Assembly: GCA_005883585.1 (NCBI GenBank)
Contig: VBFD01000128.1
Span: forward strand, 1-64,000
DNA length: 64,000 nucleotides
DNA from: UBA10449 sp005883585
GTDB taxonomy: Bacteria > Chloroflexota > Dormibacteria > Dormibacterales > Dormibacteraceae
Reading direction: 5' to 3'
Under the pieces are notes generated by a model, which was given only the letters and a program-made list of their open reading frames with translations, had not been told where the DNA came from and ran no database searches. The translations under genes and the position numbers were made by a program. The number at the start of each line of letters is the position of its first letter. The first letter of the stretch is position 1. Below, one piece after another: positions 32,629 to 41,087 of the stretch.

Positions 32629-33588
32629 CGTTTCCTGGAGCAGCTTGACCGAGGAGTAAAGCGTGCGAAGGTGAGGCACCGGGACGCCCAGCCGGTCGCC
32701 GAGCTCCACTACGGAACCGGTCACCGCGTCGATCTCCATCGGCCGTCCTGCTTCGAGGTCCTGCAGCATCGAGGTCTTGTGGTCGCCCACGCGCGCCGCG
32801 CCCCTGATGCGCTGGTCGATCGCAACCGGGACCTCTACGCCGACGCGGCGGGCCACCGCATCCGCCTCTTCCATCGCGGAGCGCACGACGTTCGCGACGA
32901 GCGGCGACCGGGCGATGTCGCCGAGGCTCGCGCGCGTCAAGGCGCTCAGGGGGTTGAAGACGGCGTTTCCCAGCAGCTTCAGCCAGAGCTCGGCGCGGAT
33001 CCGCGGTTGGACTGGCGCCTTCAACCCGACACTGCCGAGGATGCGGGAGAGCTCCAGGCATCGCATGCTCTGGCTGCCGTCCAGCTCGCCGATTGAGAAA
33101 CGCTCGCCTTCGACATGACGTATCACCCCGGGGCTGACCAGGCTGGTGGCCGGGTAGACGACGCAGCCGACGACGCGGCCCGGATCGATGGCGCGGGCGA
33201 CGACGCCGCCCGGGTCGACGGTCTCGAGGTGGGTGCCCTCCAGCTCGCCACCGTGGCGCTGGAAATACCACCACGGGATTCCGTTCTGGGCGCTGACGAC
33301 CACGGTCTCGGGGCCGAGGTTGGCTGCCATCCGATCGGCAACCGCGGGCAGGCTGTGCGCCTTGAGCGTCACGAATACGGTGTCGGCATCGCGCATTGCC
33401 GCGAAGTCGTCGGTCGCATCAACGGGCACCGTCCATTCGCCGCCGGCATCGACGACGCGGATTCCCGACTCCTTCATCGCTTTGAGATGGGGTCCGCGAG
33501 CGATGAGGGTGACGTCGACCCCGGCCCGCGCGAGACGCGCGCCGAGGAATCCGCCGATGGCGCCCGCGCCCAGCACAACGAGCTTCAC
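32617..33588 (-). CDS. 2-dehydropantoate 2-reductase family (PanE/ApbA-like)
   Basis: 323 residues from a GTG at 33588, two bases after the ligase stop. N-terminal Rossmann motif VLGAGAIGGFLGARLARAG, then VFVTLKAHSLPAV and VVSAQNGIPWWYF. In the C-terminal helical domain the catalytic Lys/Asn region reads ELWLKLLGNAVFNPLSAL, and the late Glu is in GRPMEIDAVTGSVVELG. True PanE acts in pantothenate synthesis; the pairing with an oxalyl-CoA-type ligase suggests another 2-oxo acid or hydroxy acid here. Confidence 0.88.
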   Translation of the reverse strand: MKLVVLGAGAIGGFLGARLARAGVDVTLIARGPHLKAMKESGIRVVDAGGEWTVPVDATDDFAAMRDADTVFVTLKAHSLPAVADRMAANLGPETVVVSAQNGIPWWYFQRHGGELEGTHLETVDPGGVVARAIDPGRVVGCVVYPATSLVSPGVIRHVEGERFSIGELDGSQSMRCLELSRILGSVGLKAPVQPRIRAELWLKLLGNAVFNPLSALTRASLGDIARSPLVANVVRSAMEEADAVARRVGVEVPVAIDQRIRGAARVGDHKTSMLQDLEAGRPMEIDAVTGSVVELGDRLGVPVPHLRTLYSSVKLLQETSIG

Positions 33589-33590
33589 GC

Positions 33591-35084
33591 TTACGCGAAC
33601 TGCTCGGCGACGAACCGGCGCTGGATCTTTCCGGTGGGAGTGCGCGGGATGGATTCGACGATGTGCAAATGCCTCGGCACCTTGAAGTCGGCCAGCCGGT
33701 CGCGGCAAAACGCGAGCAGCTCCTTCTCGGTGGCCGGAGCGGTCAGCACCACGGCCGCCGCCACCTCCTCGCCCCAGGTGGCATGAGGCACGCCGAACGC
33801 GACGGCCTCCTTCACCGCCGGGTGCGCCTCGAGCACCTCGTCGATCTCGCGAGGCGCGATCTTCTCGCCGCCGCGGTTGATGAGCTCCTTGATGCGGCCG
33901 ATCAGCCGGAGGTAGCCGGCATCGTCGAGCGTGCCGACATCACCGGTGCGAAACCATCCGTCGACGAAGGCGGCGGCATTAGCCTGCGGGTTGTTCTCGT
34001 ACCCATGCATGACGTTCGGACCGCGGATGACGACCTCGCCCGAGGTGCCGGCTGGGAGGCGCGCACCCGCTTCGTCGAAGACGGCGATGTCGACCCCCGT
34101 TCCGCGGCCGACGCTGCCCGCGAACCGCGCGTCAGGCGGCAGCGGGTTCGACGCCATCTGGTGACTCGCCTCCGTCATGCCGTATGCCTCGAGGACCGGG
34201 ACGCCGAAGCGACGCTCCATGAGCGACATCTGCGCCGGTGAGAGCGCTGAGCTGCACGAGCGCACGAACCGCAGCCGCTCGGTGCCGGAGGGTCGGTCCG
34301 ACTGCAGCCGGGCCAGCACCAGCTGGTGAGGCGTTGGCGAAGCCGTGAACCATGTCGGTCGATGGGCCTGCATCAGCGACCAGAAACCAAGCGGGCTGAA
34401 GCGTTCGGGCGCGACCACGGTTCCACCCGAGGCGAAAGTTGCCAGCGCCGATGCGACCAGGCCGTGCACGTGAAAGAGCGGCATGATGCAAAGCGAGACG
34501 TCCTCTGGGCTCAGCTCGTACGTGGCGACGACGTTGGCGACCGAGGCCGCCAGGTTGTCGTTGCGCAGCGGGACCCGCTTGGGGCGGCTGGTCGTCCCGC
34601 TCGTGTGCAGCACCAGGCCGATATCGACGGCCGACGAAAGCACGACCGAGTCGCGCGGCTTACCGTGCCCATCCCCGTTCACGCGCAGCCGGCCGCTGTC
34701 GTCGATCGCCGCTTCGATCACCTTCAAGCCGGTTGGAATCGCGCGCCGCGCCGCCTCCGCCTCGCCCGGGGGCACGAGCAGGAATCGCGCGCCGACGTCT
34801 TCGAGGTAGAAGCGGAACTCGTCCTCTTTATATGCGGGGTTGAGCGGACACGCGGTCGCGACCATGGAGGCGGCGAGAAAGAGAAGGATCGCCTCGGGGC
34901 CGTTGGGATACACGATCGCGACGCGATCGCCCATGCCGACCCCACGCGATGCCAGGGCGTTCGCGGCTTCGTCGGTGAGCTCGCGCAAGCGCGCGTACGT
35001 GAGCGACAGGCGGTCGGGAACCACGAGCGCGGGTTGATCGGGCGCGCCGAGCTCGAGCAACGCTGCGACGTTCGAAGGCGCCAC
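33591..35084 (-). CDS. Acyl-CoA synthetase, oxalyl-CoA synthetase (AAE3/Pcs60)-like
   Basis: 497 residues, ANL superfamily. GTG at 35084; frame extends upstream but alignment begins here. Motifs: P-loop LHTSGTTSRPKRVPLRNDNL, YGMTEASHQM, GWFRTGDVGTLD, and the C-terminal Lys in PRTPTGKIQRRF. The text ECSLCIMPLFHVHGLVA-type region (EDVSLCIMPLFHVHGL) and NDNLAAS are close to plant/yeast oxalate-CoA ligases. It activates a carboxylic acid to its CoA ester. Forms a two-gene operon with the PanE-like gene; divergent from an FAD oxidase. Confidence 0.88.
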   Translation of the reverse strand: MAPSNVAALLELGAPDQPALVVPDRLSLTYARLRELTDEAANALASRGVGMGDRVAIVYPNGPEAILLFLAASMVATACPLNPAYKEDEFRFYLEDVGARFLLVPPGEAEAARRAIPTGLKVIEAAIDDSGRLRVNGDGHGKPRDSVVLSSAVDIGLVLHTSGTTSRPKRVPLRNDNLAASVANVVATYELSPEDVSLCIMPLFHVHGLVASALATFASGGTVVAPERFSPLGFWSLMQAHRPTWFTASPTPHQLVLARLQSDRPSGTERLRFVRSCSSALSPAQMSLMERRFGVPVLEAYGMTEASHQMASNPLPPDARFAGSVGRGTGVDIAVFDEAGARLPAGTSGEVVIRGPNVMHGYENNPQANAAAFVDGWFRTGDVGTLDDAGYLRLIGRIKELINRGGEKIAPREIDEVLEAHPAVKEAVAFGVPHATWGEEVAAAVVLTAPATEKELLAFCRDRLADFKVPRHLHIVESIPRTPTGKIQRRFVAEQFA

Positions 35085-35118
35085 CGCTTTCAGTCTCGCA
35101 CAGGAGAGTTGGCACACT

Positions 35119-36567
35119 TTGTGCGTGCCGTTGCCCGAGACCATCGCCCGCCTCAACATCACAGGCCCTGCGCTCCGTCCTGGAGAGCAGCGAAGCTGGT
35201 GGCTCCGGGAAGCGCTGGCAGCCGAGGCTGAACAGACATGCCCGGCGTTGGATGGAGACGTCGACGCGGATGTCGTCATCGTCGGCGGCGGGTTCACCGG
35301 CTTGTGGACCGCTTACTTCCTCACCGAGACCCACCCCAACCTCGGGATCGCCATCCTGGAGCAGGACATCTGCGGCGGCGGACCGAGCGGGCGCAACGGC
35401 GGGTTTGCGAGCGGATGGTGGGACGAGCTCGACAGCCTCGTCCACCTTTATGGCGCCGAGGCGGCCGTTCGCGCGTGCCGGGCGATCTCGCGGAGCATTG
35501 ATTCAATTGGGGAGTTCTGCGCTGCCCACAACGTGGACGCCTGGTTCAAGAAGGCCGGCTACATGTACGTGGCCACAGCTCGACCGCACCTGGCCGCATG
35601 CGAGCACATGGTTCGCCTGGCTCGAGAGGTGGGCGCCGAAACCGAGCTGCGACCGCTTACCACCGGCGAGGTGCGAGCCAGGTGCGATTCGCCGGTTTTC
35701 TTGGGCGGCGCGTTCATGCGGGATGGCGCTTCGATCCAGCCGGCGCGCCTCGCGAGAGGGCTGCACCGCGTCCTCCTCGAGCGCGGCGTGACCATCTACG
35801 AAGGAACCATCGTGACGCGGCTGGTGCCTGGCCCGCCGGCATCGGCAATCACTCCGCGAGGCACGGTTCGCGCGCCGCACGCGGTGATCGCGGTCAACGC
35901 GTGGGCGATGGCGTGGCCGGAGCTCCGGCGCCGGCTCGTGGCCTGGAGCAGCTACATCGTCCTCACCGCGCCCGCCCCTGGCCGCCTCGAAGCGATCCAC
36001 TGGACCGCCGGCGAGCTGGTGAGCGACCTACGAACCTCGGTGCGCTATTTCAGGACCACGCCTGACGGGCGCATCGCATTCGGCGGCGGTGGCGGGCGCG
36101 CGGGCAGTTCGATGGACGATGCGTTCAGCGGGGACATGCGCGCGGTGGTCGAGGCGGCCGAGGGCCTCAGGCGTACGTTTCCGAGCTTCGCCGAGGTGCC
36201 GATCGTGGATGCGTGGGGCGGGCCGATCGACGTGTCCCCGACGCATCTGCCGGCGTTCGGAAACCTGCAGCCGCACGTCCACTACGCGCTCGGGTACACG
36301 GGCAACGGGGTTGCGCCCTCACACCTCGCCGGTCGCGTGCTCGCCGACCTCGTCACCGGCGCGGACAGCGATGAGGTGCGGCTGCCCATCGTCAATGCGC
36401 GGCCAAAAGAGTTCCCGCCCCAGCCCTGGCGTGCGCTGGGAGCGGCCGTGATCCGCAAGGCGATCATCGCCAAGGACACGGCCGAGGAGCAAGGCCGCGA
36501 ACCGAACCCGCTCGCCGCCGCGATCGCCCGCCTTCCCCGCCGCCTGGGTTACCTGCTCGGCCCGTGA
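35119..36567 (+). CDS. FAD-dependent oxidoreductase, DAO family
   Basis: 482 residues from a TTG (AGGAG 12 bases before); a GTG two codons on is an alternative. The FAD Rossmann motif VVIVGGGFTGLWTAYFLTE is preceded by about 50 residues with the RSWWLREAL that is typical of gamma-glutamylputrescine oxidase/PuuB-like proteins. CGGGPSGRNGGFASGWWDE is the flavin loop. Near the C-terminus YTGNGVAPSHLAGRVLADL completes the FAD site. Oxidises an amine or amino acid; the exact substrate is unknown. Confidence 0.88.
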   Translation: MCVPLPETIARLNITGPALRPGEQRSWWLREALAAEAEQTCPALDGDVDADVVIVGGGFTGLWTAYFLTETHPNLGIAILEQDICGGGPSGRNGGFASGWWDELDSLVHLYGAEAAVRACRAISRSIDSIGEFCAAHNVDAWFKKAGYMYVATARPHLAACEHMVRLAREVGAETELRPLTTGEVRARCDSPVFLGGAFMRDGASIQPARLARGLHRVLLERGVTIYEGTIVTRLVPGPPASAITPRGTVRAPHAVIAVNAWAMAWPELRRRLVAWSSYIVLTAPAPGRLEAIHWTAGELVSDLRTSVRYFRTTPDGRIAFGGGGGRAGSSMDDAFSGDMRAVVEAAEGLRRTFPSFAEVPIVDAWGGPIDVSPTHLPAFGNLQPHVHYALGYTGNGVAPSHLAGRVLADLVTGADSDEVRLPIVNARPKEFPPQPWRALGAAVIRKAIIAKDTAEEQGREPNPLAAAIARLPRRLGYLLGP

Positions 36568-36576
36568 CGACTCGGA

Positions 36577-37029
36577 ATGCTCGGTTTGCGATCGAGGTTC
36601 AACTTCGTCGTGACCTCGTTTGCCGATTTCAACCGCAACCTCATCGCCGACATGCGCGCGCACGCCGGCAAGCCGACGTCGGGTCCTTTCCTGGGTCGTG
36701 ACGTGCTGATCCTGACCACCAGGGGAGCGAAGTCTGGCGACACCCGAGAAAGCCCGCTCGTGTACACGCGGGATGGGGATCACTACGTGATCGTCGCCTC
36801 GAAGGGCGGCGCGCCGACCCACCCTTCCTGGTACCACAACCTCGTCAAGCACCCCGAGGTGGGCGTCGAGGTGCTGGGCAAGAAGTTCGACGCCCTTGCC
36901 CATATCGCCGGCGGCGACGAGTACGAGCGCCTGTACCACCAGCACGCCGAAATCAACCCGAGCTTCCACGACTATCGGAAGCGGACGACGCGAACGATCC
37001 CGGTCATCGTCCTGCAGCGCAAGGGCTAG
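36577..37029 (+). CDS. Ddn-family (F420-type) nitroreductase-like protein
   Basis: 150 residues. The split-beta-barrel pattern of deazaflavin-dependent nitroreductases is clear: VLILTTRGAKSGDTRESPL, DHYVIVASKGGAPTHPSWYH and NLVKHPEVGVEV. Members bind coenzyme F420, which points to an F420-making organism together with the LLM protein at 57993. Starts ten bases after the FAD oxidase. The stop overlaps the convergent response regulator by four bases. Confidence 0.9.
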   Translation: MLGLRSRFNFVVTSFADFNRNLIADMRAHAGKPTSGPFLGRDVLILTTRGAKSGDTRESPLVYTRDGDHYVIVASKGGAPTHPSWYHNLVKHPEVGVEVLGKKFDALAHIAGGDEYERLYHQHAEINPSFHDYRKRTTRTIPVIVLQRKG

Positions 37030-37667
37030 TCGAACAGACCGAGCTCCCGCGCCTTGGCGATGGCTTCCAGCTTGGAATGGACGTCGAGCTTATGACCCAG
37101 GCTGCGGATGTGAGAACGCACGGTGGTGTAGCTGATCCCGAGCTGAGTCGCGATTTCCCGGCTGGGGACTCCCGCGGCGACCAGGCGCAGAACCGCGCGT
37201 TCACGGGCGGTCAGGGTCGCCAGCTGGGCGGTCACCTTCCGGCGCCTGCCGAGAAGCGTCGAGATCGTTCGTGGCGTGATCAGGCTTCCGCCGCCGGCGA
37301 CGACGCGGATGGCCGCGACCACGTCAGTCGCCGCGCGCGACTTGTGCAGGAAGGCGCTGGCGCCGGCTTCCACCGCCGCCATTCGCGCGGCGTCGCTGTC
37401 GTCGCGTGTCAGGAAGATGAGCTTCATGTCCGGCCGGTCTTCGCGGATGCGAGCCGCCGCCTCTGCCCCGGTGCCGTCTGGCAGGCGGAAGTCGAGGAGG
37501 AGCACGTCCGGCGCGAGCTCCTTGGCGCGCGGCACAGACTCGGCCACCGAGCCGGCGGTGCCGACCACCTCGATGTCGGGCTGGCCGTTGAGCAACGCCA
37601 CCAGCCCTTCGGTGACGATCTGATGGTCCTCGACGATCATCACCCTGATGGTGCCGGCGCCAGTCAC
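37026..37667 (-). CDS. Response regulator, NarL/LuxR type
   Basis: 213 residues. Receiver domain 1-125: VMIVEDHQIVTEGLVALL, phosphoacceptor Asp in VLLLDFRLPDGTGA, FLTRDD, and LHKSRA with the conserved Lys. C-terminal LuxR helix-turn-helix: LTARERAVLRLVAAGVPSRE and SYTTVRSHIRSLGHKL. No partner histidine kinase lies alongside, so it is an orphan unless it pairs with the hybrid kinase at 45035. Confidence 0.92.
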   Translation of the reverse strand: MTGAGTIRVMIVEDHQIVTEGLVALLNGQPDIEVVGTAGSVAESVPRAKELAPDVLLLDFRLPDGTGAEAAARIREDRPDMKLIFLTRDDSDAARMAAVEAGASAFLHKSRAATDVVAAIRVVAGGGSLITPRTISTLLGRRRKVTAQLATLTARERAVLRLVAAGVPSREIATQLGISYTTVRSHIRSLGHKLDVHSKLEAIAKARELGLFD

Positions 37668-37740
37668 ACGATCGATCCCCCGCTAGAGACAACGCCTCCC
37701 GCCGGGCACGCACCCGCAACGCGGCGCGCTACCTTACGAC

Positions 37741-38070
37741 GTGAATGGCACCGACCGGAGCCAGATCTTTCACATCCCCGAAGGGGTCACGCTGCCCTGG
37801 TCTGAAGCCGTGTGCCGCTTCGTCGTCGAAGGCGCCCCCAACTACTCCAAGGACGTACCCAGGGCCTTTCCAAAGAGCAGCGTCGCCCGCCTGCTCGAGA
37901 TTCGGACATTCGTGTCCTACCCGGTGTTCGCAGCCGACGGCAAGTTCTTCGGCACGCTGTGTGGCGCCAGCAAGGGTGAGGTCGACATCGAGAACGAGAT
38001 CCTGGAGCTGATGCGCGAGTGTGCGCGGCTCCTGGGTCAGCGGGTGCGCCGAACCCCGCGCGGCCAGTGA
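37741..38070 (+). CDS. Small GAF-like domain protein
   Basis: 109 residues from a GTG at 37741. The text IRTFVSYPVFAADGKFFGTL and CGASKGEVDIENEILELM matches the second half of a GAF sensor domain as found before diguanylate cyclases. There is no output domain, so it is either a truncated gene or a free-standing ligand-binding subunit. The stop overlaps the start of the following oxidase (GTGA). Divergent from the response regulator, 73 bases apart. Confidence 0.65.
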   Translation: MNGTDRSQIFHIPEGVTLPWSEAVCRFVVEGAPNYSKDVPRAFPKSSVARLLEIRTFVSYPVFAADGKFFGTLCGASKGEVDIENEILELMRECARLLGQRVRRTPRGQ

Positions 38071-39707
38071 CAAACGACGCCGCCGACGTCGCCGTGGTCG
38101 GGCTCGGAGCGATGGGCGCCATGTCCGCATGGAGGCTGGCGGCTCGAGGCGCGAGGGTCATCGGCTTCGAGCGTTTCCGCCCCGGACACGACCGCGGCTC
38201 GTCGCACGGAGACACCCGCATCTTCCGAACCGCGTACTTCGAAAGCCCCGATTACGTACCCCTCCTCCAGCGCGCGAACAGCCTGTGGCGCCAGCTCGAA
38301 GACGAGAGCGGCGCCGAGCTGCTCACGATCACAGGAGGGTTGGCGATCGGCCCGCCCGACGGAGAGCTCGTGAGCGGGGTCCTCGCCAGCGCGCGCCAGA
38401 ACGACCTCCCTCACCACCTTCTCGACATCGCTCAGATGAAGAGCCGCTACCCGCAGCACCGGCTCGAAAGAGGCGAAATCGCGGTGCGCGAAGACGAAGC
38501 AGGCTACTTGCGCCCCGAGCGCTCAGTGGCGGCAGCGGCCGCGAGGGCGGAGGCGCTGGGAGCCCGGCTGCTGATCGAAACCGAGGTCGAGGCGATCGAC
38601 GTTTCGGGCTCAGGCGTGATGATCAGGACCTCGCGCGGCCGGTTTGCGGCCGAGCGAGCTCTCATCACCGCCGGGGCGTGGACGCCGAAGGTCCTGGCGC
38701 GGCTTCACCTGCCGCTGACGGTGGAACGCCAGGTGCTCGCGTGGCTGGCTGTAGACAACCCGGCTTCGTTTGCGCCGGAACTCTTTCCGGTCTTCATCCG
38801 TGAGACCCAAGACGGCCGTTTTCGCTACGGGTTTCCAACCACCGACGGACGCAGCATCAAGCTCGGCCGGCACCACGAAGGAGACGACGTCGATCCGGAC
38901 TCCATCGACCGCGAAGTTCGTGAGTCCGACCTGGAGCCGATCCGTGACTTTGCGCGCGCCAACCTTTTTGGTGTCACGGATGACGTCGTCACCGCCTGCG
39001 TGTGCATGTACACCAACACGCCCGACGAACACCTGCTGGTCGGCCCGCTGCCGGCCCGGCCCCGCGTCACCATGGCAGGCGGCTGCAGCGGCCACAGCTT
39101 CAAATTCGCGCCGGTGCTGGGTGACGTTGCGGCCGATATTGCCACGCACGGCACGACGGAGCGCGACATCGCGGCGCTGACGGTGGATCGGCGATTCGGC
39201 AGCGAATGGCGTTATTGCAACGGCACGGTTCTCCGGCGCTGCAGCGCGACGGGCGCGGTCTGGCTGCACACCGGCGTCGACATCAAGACCGGGATTCAGC
39301 CGGTGATGGCGGCGGCGAACGGAGTGATCATCGGCTACATCGTCGACCCGACGTTTCGAGGCGGGGTCCTCATCCGCCATCAAACGCCAGACGGCGTCGT
39401 GATCACGCAGTACTGGCACGTCTGGCCGCGTCCCGGCTACGCGGTCGGCACGGTGGTCGCCAGGGGTGAGGTCTTCGCGGACATCGCAGACATGGGCTCT
39501 CGCACCCATTTCCACTTCGCGGTCTTCAGCGGTGACTACGACTCTCACACGTGGAACGGCGCCCTGCCGCCTGCGCGCTGCGACGGCTTCCCAGCTTTTC
39601 CCTACCACTTCGTGGACCCGACGGCCTTCGTCCAGGCTCACCTCGAGCCCGCACCGGAAAAGGTCGTGCGTCACGGCGGGCATGGCCTTCAGGAAGTAGC
39701 CCCATAG
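38067..39707 (+). CDS. Sarcosine/N-methyltryptophan oxidase-like protein fused to M23 peptidase domain
   Basis: 546 residues. Residues 1 to about 375 are a monomeric sarcosine oxidase/SolA-type flavoenzyme: DVAVVGLGAMGAMSAWRLA, GHDRGSSHGDTRIFR, the covalent-flavin region VCMYTNTPDEHLLVGP, and GCSGHSFKFAPVLGD. It ends, as such enzymes do, near LTVDRRF. The frame continues with about 165 residues of an M23 (LytM-like) metallopeptidase whose zinc ligands are intact: LHTGVDIKTG and RTHFHFAV. M23 enzymes cut peptidoglycan outside the cell, yet there is no signal peptide here. A cytoplasmic oxidase joined to a wall peptidase is biologically odd and suggests a deletion fusion or misassembly. Confidence 0.8.
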   Translation: MTNDAADVAVVGLGAMGAMSAWRLAARGARVIGFERFRPGHDRGSSHGDTRIFRTAYFESPDYVPLLQRANSLWRQLEDESGAELLTITGGLAIGPPDGELVSGVLASARQNDLPHHLLDIAQMKSRYPQHRLERGEIAVREDEAGYLRPERSVAAAAARAEALGARLLIETEVEAIDVSGSGVMIRTSRGRFAAERALITAGAWTPKVLARLHLPLTVERQVLAWLAVDNPASFAPELFPVFIRETQDGRFRYGFPTTDGRSIKLGRHHEGDDVDPDSIDREVRESDLEPIRDFARANLFGVTDDVVTACVCMYTNTPDEHLLVGPLPARPRVTMAGGCSGHSFKFAPVLGDVAADIATHGTTERDIAALTVDRRFGSEWRYCNGTVLRRCSATGAVWLHTGVDIKTGIQPVMAAANGVIIGYIVDPTFRGGVLIRHQTPDGVVITQYWHVWPRPGYAVGTVVARGEVFADIADMGSRTHFHFAVFSGDYDSHTWNGALPPARCDGFPAFPYHFVDPTAFVQAHLEPAPEKVVRHGGHGLQEVAP

Positions 39708-39739
39708 CTCGCTCGGGGCCGGGGCTCAGCCCATCGCTC

Positions 39740-40900
39740 GTGCTGGCCGGCATCGCCACCTCGATCGCGATCAGCTTCAACATCCTGCTGCCCGTGGTGC
39801 CTGTGCTCCTGGAGCGCAGCGGGCCGCACGGCGCAGCCGGCGCGGCGACAGCAGCGCTCTTCGTCGGTGCGGTCGCCGGGGAGCTCATCACGCCGTGGCT
39901 TTTGTCCCGCTGGTCATCGTCGCGGCTTCTGATCGGAGGCCAGTTGATGACGGCTGTGCCGAGCGTGGCCTATGTGGTGCCGCACGCGAGCGCCTTGCTG
40001 ATGCTCTCCGCCGCGTCGGCGCGCGGATTCGGAATGGGCGTCGCGATCGTCGTCTCCGTCGCGCTCGTCGGCGAGCTGTCCGCTCCCGAGAGGCGCGGGC
40101 GGTCGATCGGCTACTACGGGCTGGCGCTGAGCGCGCCGGGCATCGTGATCCCGTCATTGGGCGTCGCACTGCTCGCGGCCGGGCACGTCGAAGCCGACGC
40201 GCTGATCGCATTCACAATCGGCCTGGCTGGAACCCTGCTCGTGCTCAAGCTTCCGCAGCCCGTGGCACCCAAACCAGGGGTATCGTCCAACATCCTGTCC
40301 GCGTTCCGGCGGCCCGGCCTCCTGGTGATCTTCATCGCCTTCGTCATGGTCAGCTCCAGCTTCGGGGCGGTGATCACCTTCGCGCCCATCGCTCTGCCCA
40401 CGGCCGGCATCGGCTCGGCGGCGGTGTTCCTGTTCGTCGCCGGCGGCGCGCGCGCGGCGAGCAGGTGGCTGGCCGGCGTGCTGGGCGACCGGCGCCAGGG
40501 CCGGCTGCTCCTCGCGGCGAGCATCGCCGTCACATTCGTAGGGCTGGTCGCCCTCGCCAGCCACGCGAACCCGGCGATCGTCATCTTCGCGGGCCTTGCA
40601 TTCGGAGCCGGCTACGGCGCGGTGCAGACGGCCGCCTACCTGGCCCTCACCGCGCGCGGCTCGAGCGCCCACCGCAACAACGTCAGCGCGCTTTGGAACA
40701 TCGGCATCGACCTGGGGTCGTCGTTGGGCGGCAGCGTGCTCGGGCTGGCTGCGGCGCGGTATGGCTACGGGGCCGCGATCTGGGCCATCCCCGCAGTCGT
40801 GCTCGTCGCGCTGCCACTGTTCCTGGCGCCGGCCAAGCCGCAGCGTGAGGCCGAGTCGGCGGGCTCGTTGATCGAGCCGGCGGGCGCAATCGGGCCCTAG
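39740..40900 (+). CDS. MFS transporter
   Basis: About 386 residues with twelve hydrophobic segments. The start is uncertain; a GTG at 39740 puts the first span (SIAISFNILLPVVPVLL) at the right distance. The loop between spans 2 and 3 is weakly conserved (WLLSRWSSSRLLIGG), and the loop SAPERRGRSIGYYGLA is typical of drug/sugar exporters of this superfamily. A second similar loop, GVLGDRRQGRLLL, starts the other half. Cargo unknown. Begins 32 bases after the oxidase-peptidase gene. Confidence 0.85.
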   Translation: MLAGIATSIAISFNILLPVVPVLLERSGPHGAAGAATAALFVGAVAGELITPWLLSRWSSSRLLIGGQLMTAVPSVAYVVPHASALLMLSAASARGFGMGVAIVVSVALVGELSAPERRGRSIGYYGLALSAPGIVIPSLGVALLAAGHVEADALIAFTIGLAGTLLVLKLPQPVAPKPGVSSNILSAFRRPGLLVIFIAFVMVSSSFGAVITFAPIALPTAGIGSAAVFLFVAGGARAASRWLAGVLGDRRQGRLLLAASIAVTFVGLVALASHANPAIVIFAGLAFGAGYGAVQTAAYLALTARGSSAHRNNVSALWNIGIDLGSSLGGSVLGLAAARYGYGAAIWAIPAVVLVALPLFLAPAKPQREAESAGSLIEPAGAIGP

Positions 40901-40942
40901 CGATCTGTCATGGAAGTGCCAAGGACCACACTTATCGAACCA

Positions 40943-40962
40943 TTCAACGTTGACCCGTTGAA
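40943..40962. promoter_or_regulatory. Inverted repeat upstream of LuxR-type sensor
   Basis: TTCAACG and CGTTGAA, a perfect seven-base inverted repeat with a six-base spacer, lie 126 bases before the PAS-GAF-LuxR gene. Symmetry suggests a regulator site. The rest of 40901-41087 is A+T-richer than its surroundings, as a promoter would be. Confidence 0.4.
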
Positions 40963-41087
40963 ATAACAGCGGCCGGGCGGAAATCGCGAGTTCGTCGGGT
41001 ATGCTCCCCCTTGGTTGGATGTACTTTAATCAACTACTTTTCGTCAATCTTTCTTAAGGGCCAGGTCGGCGTCCAGCGGTTTCAAAC

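Noticed and set aside
33591..35297. N-terminal 71-residue extension of the oxalyl-CoA-synthetase-like ligase
   Set aside because: The extension overlaps the start of the divergent FAD oxidase and has no family similarity.
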